Positions 15,200-23,666 of a DNA stretch of 64,000 nt are shown here, piece by piece. The DNA lies in NCBI RefSeq assembly GCF_014384805.1, contig NZ_JACRSS010000006.1, positions 62,001 to 126,000 of the forward strand, read 5' to 3'. The position numbers and the translations under genes are program-made. How positions within the stretch are numbered: the first letter of the stretch is position 1; each line of letters begins with the position of its first letter. The notes below the pieces were generated by a model. That model did no database searches. It was given only the letters and a program-made list of their open reading frames with translations, and was not told the origin of the DNA. Origin of the DNA: Guopingia tenuis (GTDB lineage: Bacteria > Bacillota > Clostridia > Christensenellales > Christensenellaceae).

Positions 15200-16942
15200 A
15201 TGCGAAACCGGCAAAAACGCTTTATGCCCACGGGGCTGGCCTGCCTGCTGCTGGCGGTTTTGCTCGCCCTGGCAGGGTGCAGGGCGGTTCCCTGGGAACC
15301 GGCGCTGGAGGTTTCCGGACAAGGAACAGACAGCCTGATACAGCTGAAAAACATTGGAACAGCGGAGGAAAATGCGGCGCTGGAGGAGTATTCCCGCGCT
15401 CTTTCAAAAGCGCTGGAGGACTCCGGAGACGGCGCGGTTCTGCGTGTCGCCTATGCGATGGAAAAAAAGGAGGGGGTCCTCTATATCCATCATTGGCTGG
15501 AGGGGGAGGAAGCCAGAATCCCCCTGCGGGACATCACGCGGGACGCGGAGGGGCTGCATATTCCGGACCTGCCGGACGATGCGCTTTTGCAGACGGAAGG
15601 TTTTTTAAACGGCGCTATGACTCTGGCGCGCTGCGGCGTTTCACCCGAGATGTATGGCGAAGGCGAGGCCACAGAACGGGAGATGAGCCGGGATATGGTG
15701 GCGCTCTTTGAAAACCTGGCGGGCCGGGCGATCCAGCCGGACCCATATCCGGAAACGGCGGAGAGCCTGGAATATAAAAAAGCATGCTGGCTGGAGATTC
15801 CCATGAGCGGCGAAGCCTATTACCTGGAGGGAAAAGAGCCGGTGTTCCCGCTCTATTTCACAACGGCGGTGGAGCTGTTTGTGGAAAAGGCGGAAAAGGA
15901 GATCTATGGGCGGTATGGCGGCGCTGTGAGCGAAAGCGAGGCGATGCGGCTGCTCTGCCTGTTTTTGACGACTTCGTATGGCCCGCAGAGGGAATGGGAG
16001 GAGCTGGCGGCGGCATTGGCTGCCCGGACGCAGACCGGCCGGGGCGGCACGACGCCCCTGAACCGCGGGGCGCTGGCAGAGAGCCTGGTGTGGATTTATG
16101 AAGGCGTGCAGGGGGAGATTCCCCGGTCGGAATGGTCGGTAAAGCTGGAGGATACGCCAAAACAGGCCGCTAAAAAAGCGGTGGGCACCGGCCTGATGCG
16201 TGCCTTTCCCTGTGAACGGCTGTTCAGCCCGGAATATACCCTGCATATGGTGGAATTGCCGGCCCTGCTCCGCCAGTTCACGCAGACGGTGCGGCAAAAC
16301 TGGTTTACAGAAAAGCGGGAGATGGACGCGGGATATCTCAGCTATGCCCAGCTGGTGGCGGGGATAGGGCGGGTAGACGATTATTTCGCCGGCCGGAGAG
16401 CCGCCGTGCTTTCCCATGAAACCGTGGTTAACGACAGGGCATATTCCTGGTATGCCAGCCAATACGATACGGGGAAATATGCGGATATCAACTGTATGCC
16501 CACCAACACCTATATGGGAATCAAATGGTACCGGGAGGATTTTGACGGGACACCTGAAACCCTGCGGGAGGAATCCGGAAGCACCGGCGGCTGGCCCGGG
16601 CGGCTCGTGGAGGAGGCGCTCCAGAGGCACGGCGTTCCCTTTGCCGTGGAGGAAGCCACCAAGGCGAACCTGCAAAAGCTCCTGAAGAACGGCGGGATCG
16701 CCCTGGTGCAGATATCCCAGGGCGATCCGGAGGACGAAGGGCACTGCATGCTGATTTACGGCTATGATACCTATGGGGAGACGACGGAGTTCATCGTCCA
16801 CGACCCGGGATATTGGGGCACCGACCCGGCGACGGGCGAGCCGGAGGGACAGGGGCGCCGGATAGAATCCGACTATGCCATGTTCATCATCCAGAATTTC
16901 GTTTCCTACTATATCGCTATCTATCCGCCGGAAGGGGAATAG
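15200..16942 (+). CDS. Lipoprotein with C-terminal C39-like (papain-fold) cysteine peptidase domain
   Basis: A 580-residue surface lipoprotein. The signal ends in lipobox LAGC with Cys27. Residues about 30-400 are not recognised; they contain a mostly helical region with segments that could be S-layer-homology-like or docking helices, but I cannot name them. The last 180 residues match the peptidase C39-like fold: Cys432 in NCMPTN, His515 in GHCMLI and Asp535 in VHDPG form a plausible triad. Such domains cut peptides or act as bacteriocin/cell-wall-linked hydrolases or transglutaminase-like enzymes. RBS GGGAGAGG lies upstream. It stands alone, with its own promoter and an upstream direct repeat. 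No ABC exporter is fused or adjacent, which argues against a bacteriocin-maturation role. Confidence 0.75.
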   Translation: MRNRQKRFMPTGLACLLLAVLLALAGCRAVPWEPALEVSGQGTDSLIQLKNIGTAEENAALEEYSRALSKALEDSGDGAVLRVAYAMEKKEGVLYIHHWLEGEEARIPLRDITRDAEGLHIPDLPDDALLQTEGFLNGAMTLARCGVSPEMYGEGEATEREMSRDMVALFENLAGRAIQPDPYPETAESLEYKKACWLEIPMSGEAYYLEGKEPVFPLYFTTAVELFVEKAEKEIYGRYGGAVSESEAMRLLCLFLTTSYGPQREWEELAAALAARTQTGRGGTTPLNRGALAESLVWIYEGVQGEIPRSEWSVKLEDTPKQAAKKAVGTGLMRAFPCERLFSPEYTLHMVELPALLRQFTQTVRQNWFTEKREMDAGYLSYAQLVAGIGRVDDYFAGRRAAVLSHETVVNDRAYSWYASQYDTGKYADINCMPTNTYMGIKWYREDFDGTPETLREESGSTGGWPGRLVEEALQRHGVPFAVEEATKANLQKLLKNGGIALVQISQGDPEDEGHCMLIYGYDTYGETTEFIVHDPGYWGTDPATGEPEGQGRRIESDYAMFIIQNFVSYYIAIYPPEGE

Positions 16943-17364
16943 AACCAAAAAAGGCAAATGGAGAGGAGGAAAAAGCCTCCCTGTTCTGGTGCCAAGACAA
17001 CCGGCGCGATAGAAACTCTGGCGGCTGGATGAACCCCGGCAGGAGAAGGAAACCTGCGCAGAAATACCGCAAAATGGAGAAAACTGAGGATGGGGCAAGG
17101 AATGCGGCATCCCTGGGCGAACCCCCGGGGCGCGATGCTTTCCCGGCGGGCCGGCCCGCCATATTTTCTCCCGCGGCGGGGTGAGTTTTTCCCCATCCGC
17201 CCGCCTGTTTTTGTTTTCCCCGCTTGTGCCGCGCAAGAATTCCGGCCCTGTTTTGATCTGCGTTTATTTTTTTGCCCTTTTAATGCCTTCTGTCCGCCGG
17301 GAAAACGGGGCCGTCTGCCAAAACGTCTTTTTTAGGAATTATCCGGCCCTATATACGTTTTGCA
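16943..17364. other. Intergenic region between convergent genes
   Basis: About 420 bases without a supported gene. A perfect 16-base GC palindrome (GGCGGGCC/GGCCCGCC) lies at about 17146-17161 and may help end transcription of the lipoprotein gene, although no good U-run follows directly. Confidence 0.4.
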
Positions 17365-17402
17365 TAAAAAAATCCTCCCCGGCCCATGCCGCCGGGAAGG
17401 AT
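17365..17402 (-). terminator. Terminator of the DUF6054-like gene
   Basis: Minus strand: ATCCTTCCCGGC, loop GGCATG, GCCGGGGAGGAT, then TTTTTTT. Confidence 0.9.
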
Positions 17403-17448
17403 ATCGTGATTCTGCCGAAAAACCATGCGCAAATTCCGGATAGCCGTT

Positions 17449-17781
17449 CTATAGCTGTTCGGCGGCTTCCCGGATCGCGGACAAAAAGGCGTTTTCCCCA
17501 AAGGTATTGACCTTGAAAAAGACGGCCTGGCTGCCGCCGGAGGTGATGGCGGACAGAAAATATTCACCGTCCCGGCCGGCCAGGGTGAGGGCCAGGCTGA
17601 CGCGGTTGGAGCCCAGCCAGCTATACCGCTCGTATACCCGCACGGCACAGCGGAAATCGCCGCAGGAATAATCCGAGGCGTCCTCAAAGCTGGCGGAAAG
17701 GCTGCCCTGCATGACCGAGTTGTGCAGGGTATTTAAAATGTGATGGAAATTTCCGGTGATGTTTTTTTCATATTTTGCCAT
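17449..17781 (-). CDS. DUF6054-like protein of unknown function
   Basis: A 110-residue protein. It begins MAKYEKNITGNFHHIL and contains GSLSASFEDASDY, CAVRVYERYSWLG, NRVSLALT and SAITSGGSQAVFFKVNTFGE. From memory these blocks match the clostridial family DUF6054. It has no signal peptide or membrane segment; alternating strands and the amphipathic C-terminal helix suggest a compact cytosolic alpha/beta protein. RBS AAGGAG is 12 bases before ATG. It has its own terminator and so is probably monocistronic. Function is unknown. Confidence 0.85.
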   Translation of the reverse strand: MAKYEKNITGNFHHILNTLHNSVMQGSLSASFEDASDYSCGDFRCAVRVYERYSWLGSNRVSLALTLAGRDGEYFLSAITSGGSQAVFFKVNTFGENAFLSAIREAAEQL

Positions 17782-18263
17782 GGAATGCGTGCTCCTTCGC
17801 AGTTTTTTATGCAGAGGGAATTCGGGAGGACTGCCTGGAGATCAGAGCCGGAAACGGAGCGAATACTAAGCGCCTGCGCCCATCTTTGCCGGGCCGGCCG
17901 GCTGCATCCGCGGATGAGAGAGGCCATGGCCCAAGGGCCGGGAAAAAGGAAACACGACTGCCTTTGCTGTCTGCCGTGTTACAGGGCAGTTAGGCGGCTC
18001 GGGTCTGTTTCCCCCGGCGGAACCATTTCATTCGCTATCCAGTGCCCGGCATAAATGCAGTAAAACCGCTTCCTTTTTATTCGTGAAAATCATTGGCACC
18101 GAATATCCCTTTTTCGATTGTAAAGCCGGGACGGAGGGATGGCAAGATAAATTTTTGTAAAACCGGCGCAGGCGAAAGAGAGGAAAACTGCGAAAACACC
18201 CGCAAAACCGAGGGGATGGGATATAAAGCGGAAAAGCATCTGAAAAAGATATGGGAAAAGGAA
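17782..18263. other. Divergent intergenic region upstream of nrdD and the DUF6054-like gene
   Basis: No gene supported in about 480 bases. A small hairpin AACACG/CGTGTT (about 17951-17980) is visible. The nrdD promoter region follows. Confidence 0.4.
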
Positions 18264-18320
18264 TTGACATATGCCACAATATATGCTACCATTCTAACTG
18301 CTAAAGGCACTATATATTGG
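18264..18320 (+). promoter_or_regulatory. nrdD promoter with two candidate NrdR boxes
   Basis: A consensus -35 TTGACA (18264-18269), 17-base spacer and TACCAT (18287-18292) form the promoter. CAATATATGC (18277-18286) lies inside the spacer and CTATATATTG (18310-18319) just after the start region. Both fit the NrdR-box core C(A/T)ATATAT(A/T)G, the first with a changed end. They are 33 bases apart, about three helical turns, as NrdR box pairs usually are. Confidence 0.65.
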
Positions 18321-18353
18321 AATTATTCCGGAAAATAATGGAAGGAAGCTGCA

Positions 18354-20528
18354 ATGAAAATCATCAAGAGAAACGGCTCGGAGGCCGTGTTCGACATTCA
18401 AAAGATTGTTACCGCCATCACCAAGGCGAATGGGGCGGTTGAAGAAAAGGCCCGCATGACGGCCATGCAGATCGAGCGCATCGCGGAACGGGTGGTGCTC
18501 TCCTGCGAGCAGCTGGGCCGTTCTCCCAGCGTGGAAGAAGTGCAGGATATGGTGGAGCATCAGATTATGGCCCACGGCGCCTTTGAAGTGGCCAAGGCCT
18601 ATATCACCTATCGCTATACCCGCACGCTGGTGCGCCAGTCCAACACCACGGACGACAAGATTTTGAGCCTCATCGAATGCAACAACGAGGAAGCCAAGCA
18701 GGAAAACGCCAACAAGAACCCCGTCGTCAACTCGACCCAGCGGGACTATATGGCCGGAGAGGTATCCCGGGATATCACCAACCGCATTTTGCTGCCCAAG
18801 GAGATTGTGGACGCCCATAACGAAGGAATCATTCATTTTCACGATACGGATTACTATGCCCAGCATATGCACAACTGCGACCTGGTGGATCTCGAGGATA
18901 TGCTGCAGAACGGCACGGTAATCACAGGGACTCTCATCGAGCGGCCCCATAGTTTCTCCACGGCCTGCAACATCGCCACCCAGATCATCGCCCAAGTGGC
19001 GTCCAACCAATATGGCGGGCAGTCCATCTCTCTGGCGCATCTGGCCCCCTTTGTGCAGGTGAGCCGGGAAAAGATTCGCCAGCAGGTGCTGGGGGAGATA
19101 AAAATGACGGGCGCGGAGGTGCCGCTGGACAAGATCCACGAGCTGGTGGAGGGACGGCTCCGCGAGGAGGTGCGCCGGGGCGTGCAGACCATCCAATACC
19201 AGGTGGTCACGCTGCTCACCACCAACGGACAGGCGCCTTTTGTGACCGTGTTCATGTATCTGGGCGAGGCGAAAAACGAGCAGGAAAAGCGCGACCTGGC
19301 CATGGTTATCGAGGAAGTGCTGGAGCAGCGCTATCAGGGCGTGAAGAACGAAAAGGGCGTCTGGGTCACGCCGGCTTTCCCCAAGCTGGTATATGTCCTG
19401 GAGGAAGACAACATTCATCCCGATTCCCCCTATTATTACTTAACCGAGCTGGCGGCCAAATGCACGGCCAAGCGCATGGTTCCCGATTATATTTCGGAAA
19501 AGATCATGAAGCAGCTGAAGGTGGACCAAAACGGGGACGGACAGTGCTATACCTGCATGGGATGCCGCAGTTTTCTGACGCCCTATGTGGATGAAAACGG
19601 GAAGCCCAAATACTATGGCCGGTTCAACCAGGGCGTAGTGACCGTGAATCTGGTGGATATCGGGCTTTCGGCGGGCAAAGACAAGGAGAAATTCTGGGAA
19701 ATCTTTGACGAGCGCATGGAGCTTTGCCACCGGGCGCTGCAATGCCGCCATGAGCGCCTCACGGGAACGGTTTCGGACGTGGCCCCCATCCTTTGGCAAT
19801 ATGGCGCGCTGGCCCGGCTGAAAAAGGGCGAGAAGATCGACAAGCTGCTCCACGGCGGCTATTCTACCATTTCTTTGGGATATGCAGGGCTTTGGGAATG
19901 CGTTTACAGCGTCACCGGCAAGAAGCTGACCGAGCCGGAAGGCGAGGAATTCGGCCTCACGATCATGCGCAAGCTCAACGAATATACCGCGAAATGGAAA
20001 AAGGCCGAGAATATCGACTATAGCCTTTATGGCACGCCCCTGGAAAGCACCACCTATAAGTTCGCCAAATGCCTGCAAAAGCGGTTTGGCGTCATCAAGG
20101 GCGTGACGGACAAGGGATATATCACCAACAGCTATCATGTGCATGTGACCGAGGACATTAACGCCTTTGATAAGCTGGCGCTGGAGGCCAAGTTCCAGGC
20201 GCTGTCTCCCGGCGGGGCCATCAGTTATGTGGAAGTGCCCAACATGCAGCACAACCTGGAAGCCGTGATGCAGGTGATCCGGTTTATTTATGACAACATC
20301 ATGTATGCCGAGCTGAATACAAAGAGCGATTACTGCCAGGTCTGCGGATGGGACGGCGAGATCGAGATCCGCGAGGAGGACGGCAAGCTGGTCTGGACCT
20401 GCCCGCAGTGCGGCAACCAGGATCAGGATAAGATGAACGTGGCCCGGCGGACCTGCGGCTATATCGGAACCCAGTTCTGGAACCAGGGGCGCACTCAGGA
20501 GATCAAGGAACGGGTGCTGCATCTATAA
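18354..20528 (+). CDS. nrdD: Anaerobic ribonucleoside-triphosphate reductase (class III)
   Basis: A 724-residue glycyl-radical enzyme that makes dNTPs under anoxia. The N-terminal ATP-cone (about 1-95; IKRNGSEAVFD, then KAYITYRYTR) senses ATP/dATP. The catalytic barrel follows, with HDTDYYAQHMHNCDLVDLEDML and TYMGCR-like cysteine segments (TCMGCRS). Near the C-terminus CQVCGWDG and CPQCG supply the four zinc cysteines, and the radical glycine is G702 in RRTCGY. Length is normal. RBS GGAAGG. Its activase nrdG follows after a short hairpin. Candidate NrdR boxes upstream suggest repression when dNTP pools are full. No oxygen-dependent reductase gene is seen here. Confidence 0.97.
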   Translation: MKIIKRNGSEAVFDIQKIVTAITKANGAVEEKARMTAMQIERIAERVVLSCEQLGRSPSVEEVQDMVEHQIMAHGAFEVAKAYITYRYTRTLVRQSNTTDDKILSLIECNNEEAKQENANKNPVVNSTQRDYMAGEVSRDITNRILLPKEIVDAHNEGIIHFHDTDYYAQHMHNCDLVDLEDMLQNGTVITGTLIERPHSFSTACNIATQIIAQVASNQYGGQSISLAHLAPFVQVSREKIRQQVLGEIKMTGAEVPLDKIHELVEGRLREEVRRGVQTIQYQVVTLLTTNGQAPFVTVFMYLGEAKNEQEKRDLAMVIEEVLEQRYQGVKNEKGVWVTPAFPKLVYVLEEDNIHPDSPYYYLTELAAKCTAKRMVPDYISEKIMKQLKVDQNGDGQCYTCMGCRSFLTPYVDENGKPKYYGRFNQGVVTVNLVDIGLSAGKDKEKFWEIFDERMELCHRALQCRHERLTGTVSDVAPILWQYGALARLKKGEKIDKLLHGGYSTISLGYAGLWECVYSVTGKKLTEPEGEEFGLTIMRKLNEYTAKWKKAENIDYSLYGTPLESTTYKFAKCLQKRFGVIKGVTDKGYITNSYHVHVTEDINAFDKLALEAKFQALSPGGAISYVEVPNMQHNLEAVMQVIRFIYDNIMYAELNTKSDYCQVCGWDGEIEIREEDGKLVWTCPQCGNQDQDKMNVARRTCGYIGTQFWNQGRTQEIKERVLHL

Positions 20529-20548
20529 AAGACAGAGAAAAAGCGAAC

Positions 20549-20577
20549 AAGGGCTTCCCGGCGGAAGCCCTTTTCTC
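20549..20577 (+). terminator. Hairpin with U-rich tail between nrdD and nrdG
   Basis: AAGGGCTTCC (20549-20558) and GGAAGCCCTT (20563-20572) followed by TTCTCTTG. The tail is poor, so it may only reduce read-through from nrdD into nrdG or stabilise mRNA. Confidence 0.6.
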
Positions 20578-20594
20578 TTGAGGGGGAATACACG

Positions 20595-21116
20595 ATGAAT
20601 TATGGAGAAATCAAAAACTGCGACATCGCCAACGGCATCGGCGTGCGGGTGACGTTGTTCGTCTCAGGCTGCACCAACCACTGCGACGAGTGCTTTCAGC
20701 CGCAAACCTGGGATTTTGGCTATGGCCAGCCCTTTACGGAAGAAACCGAGGAATATATTGTAAAGCTTCTCGCGCCCTCCTATATCGATGGCCTGACGCT
20801 TCTTGGCGGCGAGCCCTTCGAGCCGGAAAACCAGCGGGCGCTGCTGCCCTTTGTGCGCCGGGTTCGGGAAAAATTCCCTGAAAAAGGGATCTGGGCCTAT
20901 TCCGGGTTCACGCTGGAAGAGCTGCTGTCGCCGGGGGCCTATGCCCATTGCGAGGCGACGGAAGAGCTGCTGCGCTGCATTGACGTTTTGGTGGACGGGC
21001 GGTTTATCAAGGAGAAAAAGGATATTTCCCTGCGGTTTCGCGGTTCCTCTAACCAGCGTCTCATCGATATGAACAAAACCCGGGAGACGGGGGAAATCGT
21101 GCTTTGGGATGATTGA
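20595..21116 (+). CDS. nrdG: Anaerobic ribonucleotide reductase activating enzyme (radical SAM)
   Basis: A 173-residue radical SAM activase that installs the glycyl radical on NrdD. The [4Fe-4S] motif is C26-TNH-C30-DE-C33, and the SAM-binding GGEP is at 71-74. YSGFTLEELL (about 98-107) and the C-terminal DGRF.....D.SL.FRGSSNQR block are typical of NrdG. Length is normal. RBS TTGAGGGGG. It starts 66 bases after nrdD with a hairpin between them, and a strong terminator follows, so nrdD-nrdG probably form one unit with lower expression of the activase. Confidence 0.97.
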   Translation: MNYGEIKNCDIANGIGVRVTLFVSGCTNHCDECFQPQTWDFGYGQPFTEETEEYIVKLLAPSYIDGLTLLGGEPFEPENQRALLPFVRRVREKFPEKGIWAYSGFTLEELLSPGAYAHCEATEELLRCIDVLVDGRFIKEKKDISLRFRGSSNQRLIDMNKTRETGEIVLWDD

Positions 21117-21136
21117 GGGGTTATATAGTAAACTTA

Positions 21137-21186
21137 AGCAAGGGGCTGCCCCTGCCACGCTGTGTGATGGGACAGCCCCTTTTAAA
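21137..21186 (+). terminator. Intrinsic terminator after nrdG
   Basis: AAGGGGCTGCCC and GGGACAGCCCCTT pair around a loop of about 19 bases, followed by TTTAAAAA. Confidence 0.8.
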
Positions 21187-21410
21187 AACTGTTCAGGATG
21201 AATCCCCCGGCGCTGTTTTTGCGGCACCGGGGGTTCTTTGCAAAAAAAGAATATGGATAAGGCCGGATGCTGTTTCCAAAGGAACGAAGAGAAAAACAGC
21301 CGTAAGGACTTCTTTTTATTCCCTGCAATGCCCAGCGGATGAAATATATTGGGATTGCAGGAGGGGAGATGGTTCTGCTCTGAAAGCTGAAAAGAACAGA
21401 ACGGATCAAA

Positions 21411-21662
21411 AAAGTTTTTGTGTTTTTCTTTTTAAAACGGGAAATGGAAGAGATATGGAGCTATGCGGAATGTAATGGTATGGTTGATTAAAAAGAGCGA
21501 GACAGAACCAGCCATAAAGTTTCTTTGCTTTTTCTTTTTAAAACGGAAAAAGGAAGAGATATGGGATTATGCGGAACGTAAAGGGATGACTGATAAAAAA
21601 AGGCGTGGGCAAAAACCAGTCATAAAAGTTTCTTTGCTTCTTTCTTTTCAAAGAAAGAAGGG
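21411..21662 (+). repeat. Degenerate tandem repeat containing AAAGTTTCTTTGCTT motifs
   Basis: Units begin at about 21411, 21516 and 21625 (periods about 105 and 109; the last is truncated). Shared blocks: AAAGTTT(C/T)TTTG, CTTTTTAAAACGG, GGAAGAGATATGG, and GCGGAA(T/C)GTAA. The third unit ends in CTTTCTTTTCAAAGAAAG. The same motif heads each unit of the array at 30997-31378. Small frames across it carry a recurring KVSL-like peptide and are not considered genes. Confidence 0.75.
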
Positions 21663-21663
21663 G

Positions 21664-22371
21664 TTAGAGAAATAGACGCCGCCGGATCTCATCTTTGAGC
21701 TTCTGCTTGCGCTCCAGCATCATAAACAGAATGGCAAAGACAAGGCAGGGAATGCAGACGAACAGGGACCAGAAAGGGGCAAAGCTGCCGGCGATAAAAT
21801 GATGGATCACCCCATCCACCAGAATGGAAGCCACGCCCAAAAGGAGAAACACCCAGGAAACATGGCGCAGGCCGCGGATCTTCCGGCTGCGGATGACCTG
21901 AGAGATGCCCAAAACCAGCCCTGCGGCGATGAGAACCAGGGGAAGGGCCAGGGGCAGGAACCAGCCCGAGGAATCGGCCAGCGTGCTGATAAGGCCCAGA
22001 TATAGAAGAGCGGCGAGCGCATCCCCCAGGACGCAGGGCAGCGGCGACGGCTTTTTAAGAAGCAGGGGCAGGAGAACCCAGACAAACAGACAGGCGCCCG
22101 CGCCCACCACATAGAGGGACCAGGTGACGGCCCGGTTGACGATGACATCGCTGATGACCGTGAGCATGAGGGGAATGAGGAGAAGAAGGGACGCAAGGGC
22201 CGCGCCATAGCGGCGGTCGATGCGGTGCATGACCCGCTCCACCTGCTTGGGATAGGGCCGGCGGGCAGGCTCCACCCAGGGGTCCCGGGGGTTGACGACG
22301 GGAACGCCGCATAGGGGACATTTCTTTTCCGAAGGGGCGAGCTTGACTCCGCAGTTTACGCAATATGACAT
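21664..22371 (-). CDS. Zinc-ribbon membrane protein, DUF6320-like
   Basis: A 235-residue protein. Four cysteines at 4, 7, 18 and 21 (CVNCG ... CPLCG) form an N-terminal zinc ribbon, followed by a Pro-rich linker. About six hydrophobic segments follow between residues 55 and 222 (LASLLLLIPLML, SLYVVGAGACLFVW and so on), ending in a basic tail. I recall DUF6320 proteins with this zinc-ribbon-plus-membrane layout next to an acetyltransferase and a hydrolase. The start MSYCVNCG at 22371 lies 2 bases after the stop of the acyltransferase gene. It is the third gene of a tight trio. Function unknown; membrane anchoring or sensing for its partners is an inference. Confidence 0.75.
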   Translation of the reverse strand: MSYCVNCGVKLAPSEKKCPLCGVPVVNPRDPWVEPARRPYPKQVERVMHRIDRRYGAALASLLLLIPLMLTVISDVIVNRAVTWSLYVVGAGACLFVWVLLPLLLKKPSPLPCVLGDALAALLYLGLISTLADSSGWFLPLALPLVLIAAGLVLGISQVIRSRKIRGLRHVSWVFLLLGVASILVDGVIHHFIAGSFAPFWSLFVCIPCLVFAILFMMLERKQKLKDEIRRRLFL

Positions 22372-22373
22372 GG

Positions 22374-23666
22374 CTAATACCTCTGGTTGCTTTCTATGGT
22401 GACGGGAATGCCCATCTGAACGAGGGTAGTGAAAAACAGGCGTTCCAGCGTGGGCTCCTTGATGGCCCGGGTAAAGTTGATGCACATGGTTCCCTGATAG
22501 GAAATGCAGGCGCAGGTCACGCGGTTGAGGGAGAGGGAACCCAGGAGAAAATCCAGCCGGGTGACGTATTTGGCCATTTCGTCCGGCAGGACGGCATAGC
22601 CCAGGTTGGATAGAATGGTGGAAGCGTTGCGGTCCCCGTTGAGCAGGAAGGCCAGCTTCATGGTGGGTTTTTTGATAAACAGCGGCGCGGCGCGCAGCGC
22701 CTTATTCCGCTCGGTGTTGACGTTGGTGGACATTTTGGCGTTGAGCATTTTTTCCGTGGCCTCCAGGCCCATATAATGGCGGACGGCCGTCAGGATCTCG
22801 TCAAAGGAATATTCGCCGTAGCGCGGCTCAATGCCCGGGTTTACATAGGAGGCAAAGTTGCGCAGCGTGTGGGTGGGATAGAACTTGCGCAGGTTGATGG
22901 GAACGCAGACTTTGACGGGCTGCATCCGCCGTCTCCGGCTGTGTTCCTTCTGCTGCATCTGATAGACGCACTGAATGAGGACGGCGGTCAGAAAATCGTT
23001 GACGGAAACGCCGCGGCTCTTGGCCTGATCGATGACGGCCTGGGCCGGCAGGAGGCCGGTGGTGATGTTCATATAGTGGGGGTCTTCCGGAGTCCCGGTG
23101 ATGCGATAGGCGACGGATTCCTTTCGGCTCCGGCTCACGCTGCGGGCGTATTTTAAAAAGCTGTCCTCCAATTCTCCGGCCCTGGGGGGCTGGGAGCAGT
23201 CGAGAATCTCCGCCGAACGGGGAATGGCGGCTCCATAGCGCAGGCGCAGATATTCGGCCACCAGCGTCTTTAAAAAGCAAAGCCCGCCGGTTCCGTCGGT
23301 GAGGACGTGGAAAATTTCCACGGCAATGCGGTTTTCGTGATAGCGAACCCGGAACATGAAGCCGCGGTTTTCCCGCAGGTCCATGCGGACGCAGGGATTG
23401 GCCACGTCCTGCTGCAGCGCGGGCTCTCCCTCCATGCGCTCCAGGTAATACCAGAACATGCCCCGGCGCAGCTTCAGGGCGAAGCTGGGAAACCGCTTCA
23501 GCGTGCTTTTCTGGGCCTCATGGAGAATGGCCGGGTCGACGGGCTCGGTGAGGGTGGCGGAAAGGCGGAACAGGGCCGTCCAGTTGCGGGATTTGGCGGC
23601 GGGATAGATCTTTGCGGCATTATCCAGTTTGAACCATTCCGGCGGTGCGGGCTGTTTTGTATTCAT
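22374..23666 (-). CDS. Condensation-domain-like / alcohol acetyltransferase-like acyltransferase
   Basis: A 430-residue protein of the chloramphenicol-acetyltransferase / NRPS-condensation superfamily. The catalytic signature HHxxxDG appears as F119-H120-V-L-T-D124-G125, keeping the catalytic second His and the Asp-Gly. The N-terminus (WFKLDNAAKIYP) and later segments (VCVPINLRKFYPT, NRVTCACISYQGTMCINF) resemble stand-alone alcohol acetyltransferase/condensation-like proteins of Clostridia. No carrier-protein or adenylation domain is present, so it is not an NRPS module. It overlaps the hydrolase gene by 4 bases (ATGA at 23663-23666), with GGGGAGGACG as RBS. Its acyl donor and acceptor are unknown. 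Confidence 0.8.
   Translation of the reverse strand: MNTKQPAPPEWFKLDNAAKIYPAAKSRNWTALFRLSATLTEPVDPAILHEAQKSTLKRFPSFALKLRRGMFWYYLERMEGEPALQQDVANPCVRMDLRENRGFMFRVRYHENRIAVEIFHVLTDGTGGLCFLKTLVAEYLRLRYGAAIPRSAEILDCSQPPRAGELEDSFLKYARSVSRSRKESVAYRITGTPEDPHYMNITTGLLPAQAVIDQAKSRGVSVNDFLTAVLIQCVYQMQQKEHSRRRRMQPVKVCVPINLRKFYPTHTLRNFASYVNPGIEPRYGEYSFDEILTAVRHYMGLEATEKMLNAKMSTNVNTERNKALRAAPLFIKKPTMKLAFLLNGDRNASTILSNLGYAVLPDEMAKYVTRLDFLLGSLSLNRVTCACISYQGTMCINFTRAIKEPTLERLFFTTLVQMGIPVTIESNQRY

Noticed and set aside
15200..16942. Bacteriocin-processing ABC exporter
   Set aside because: The C39-like domain is on a lipoprotein without ABC or membrane domains, and no precursor peptide gene was seen nearby.
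22374..23666. Nonribosomal peptide synthetase module
   Set aside because: Only a condensation-like fold is present; no adenylation or carrier domain lies in the operon.
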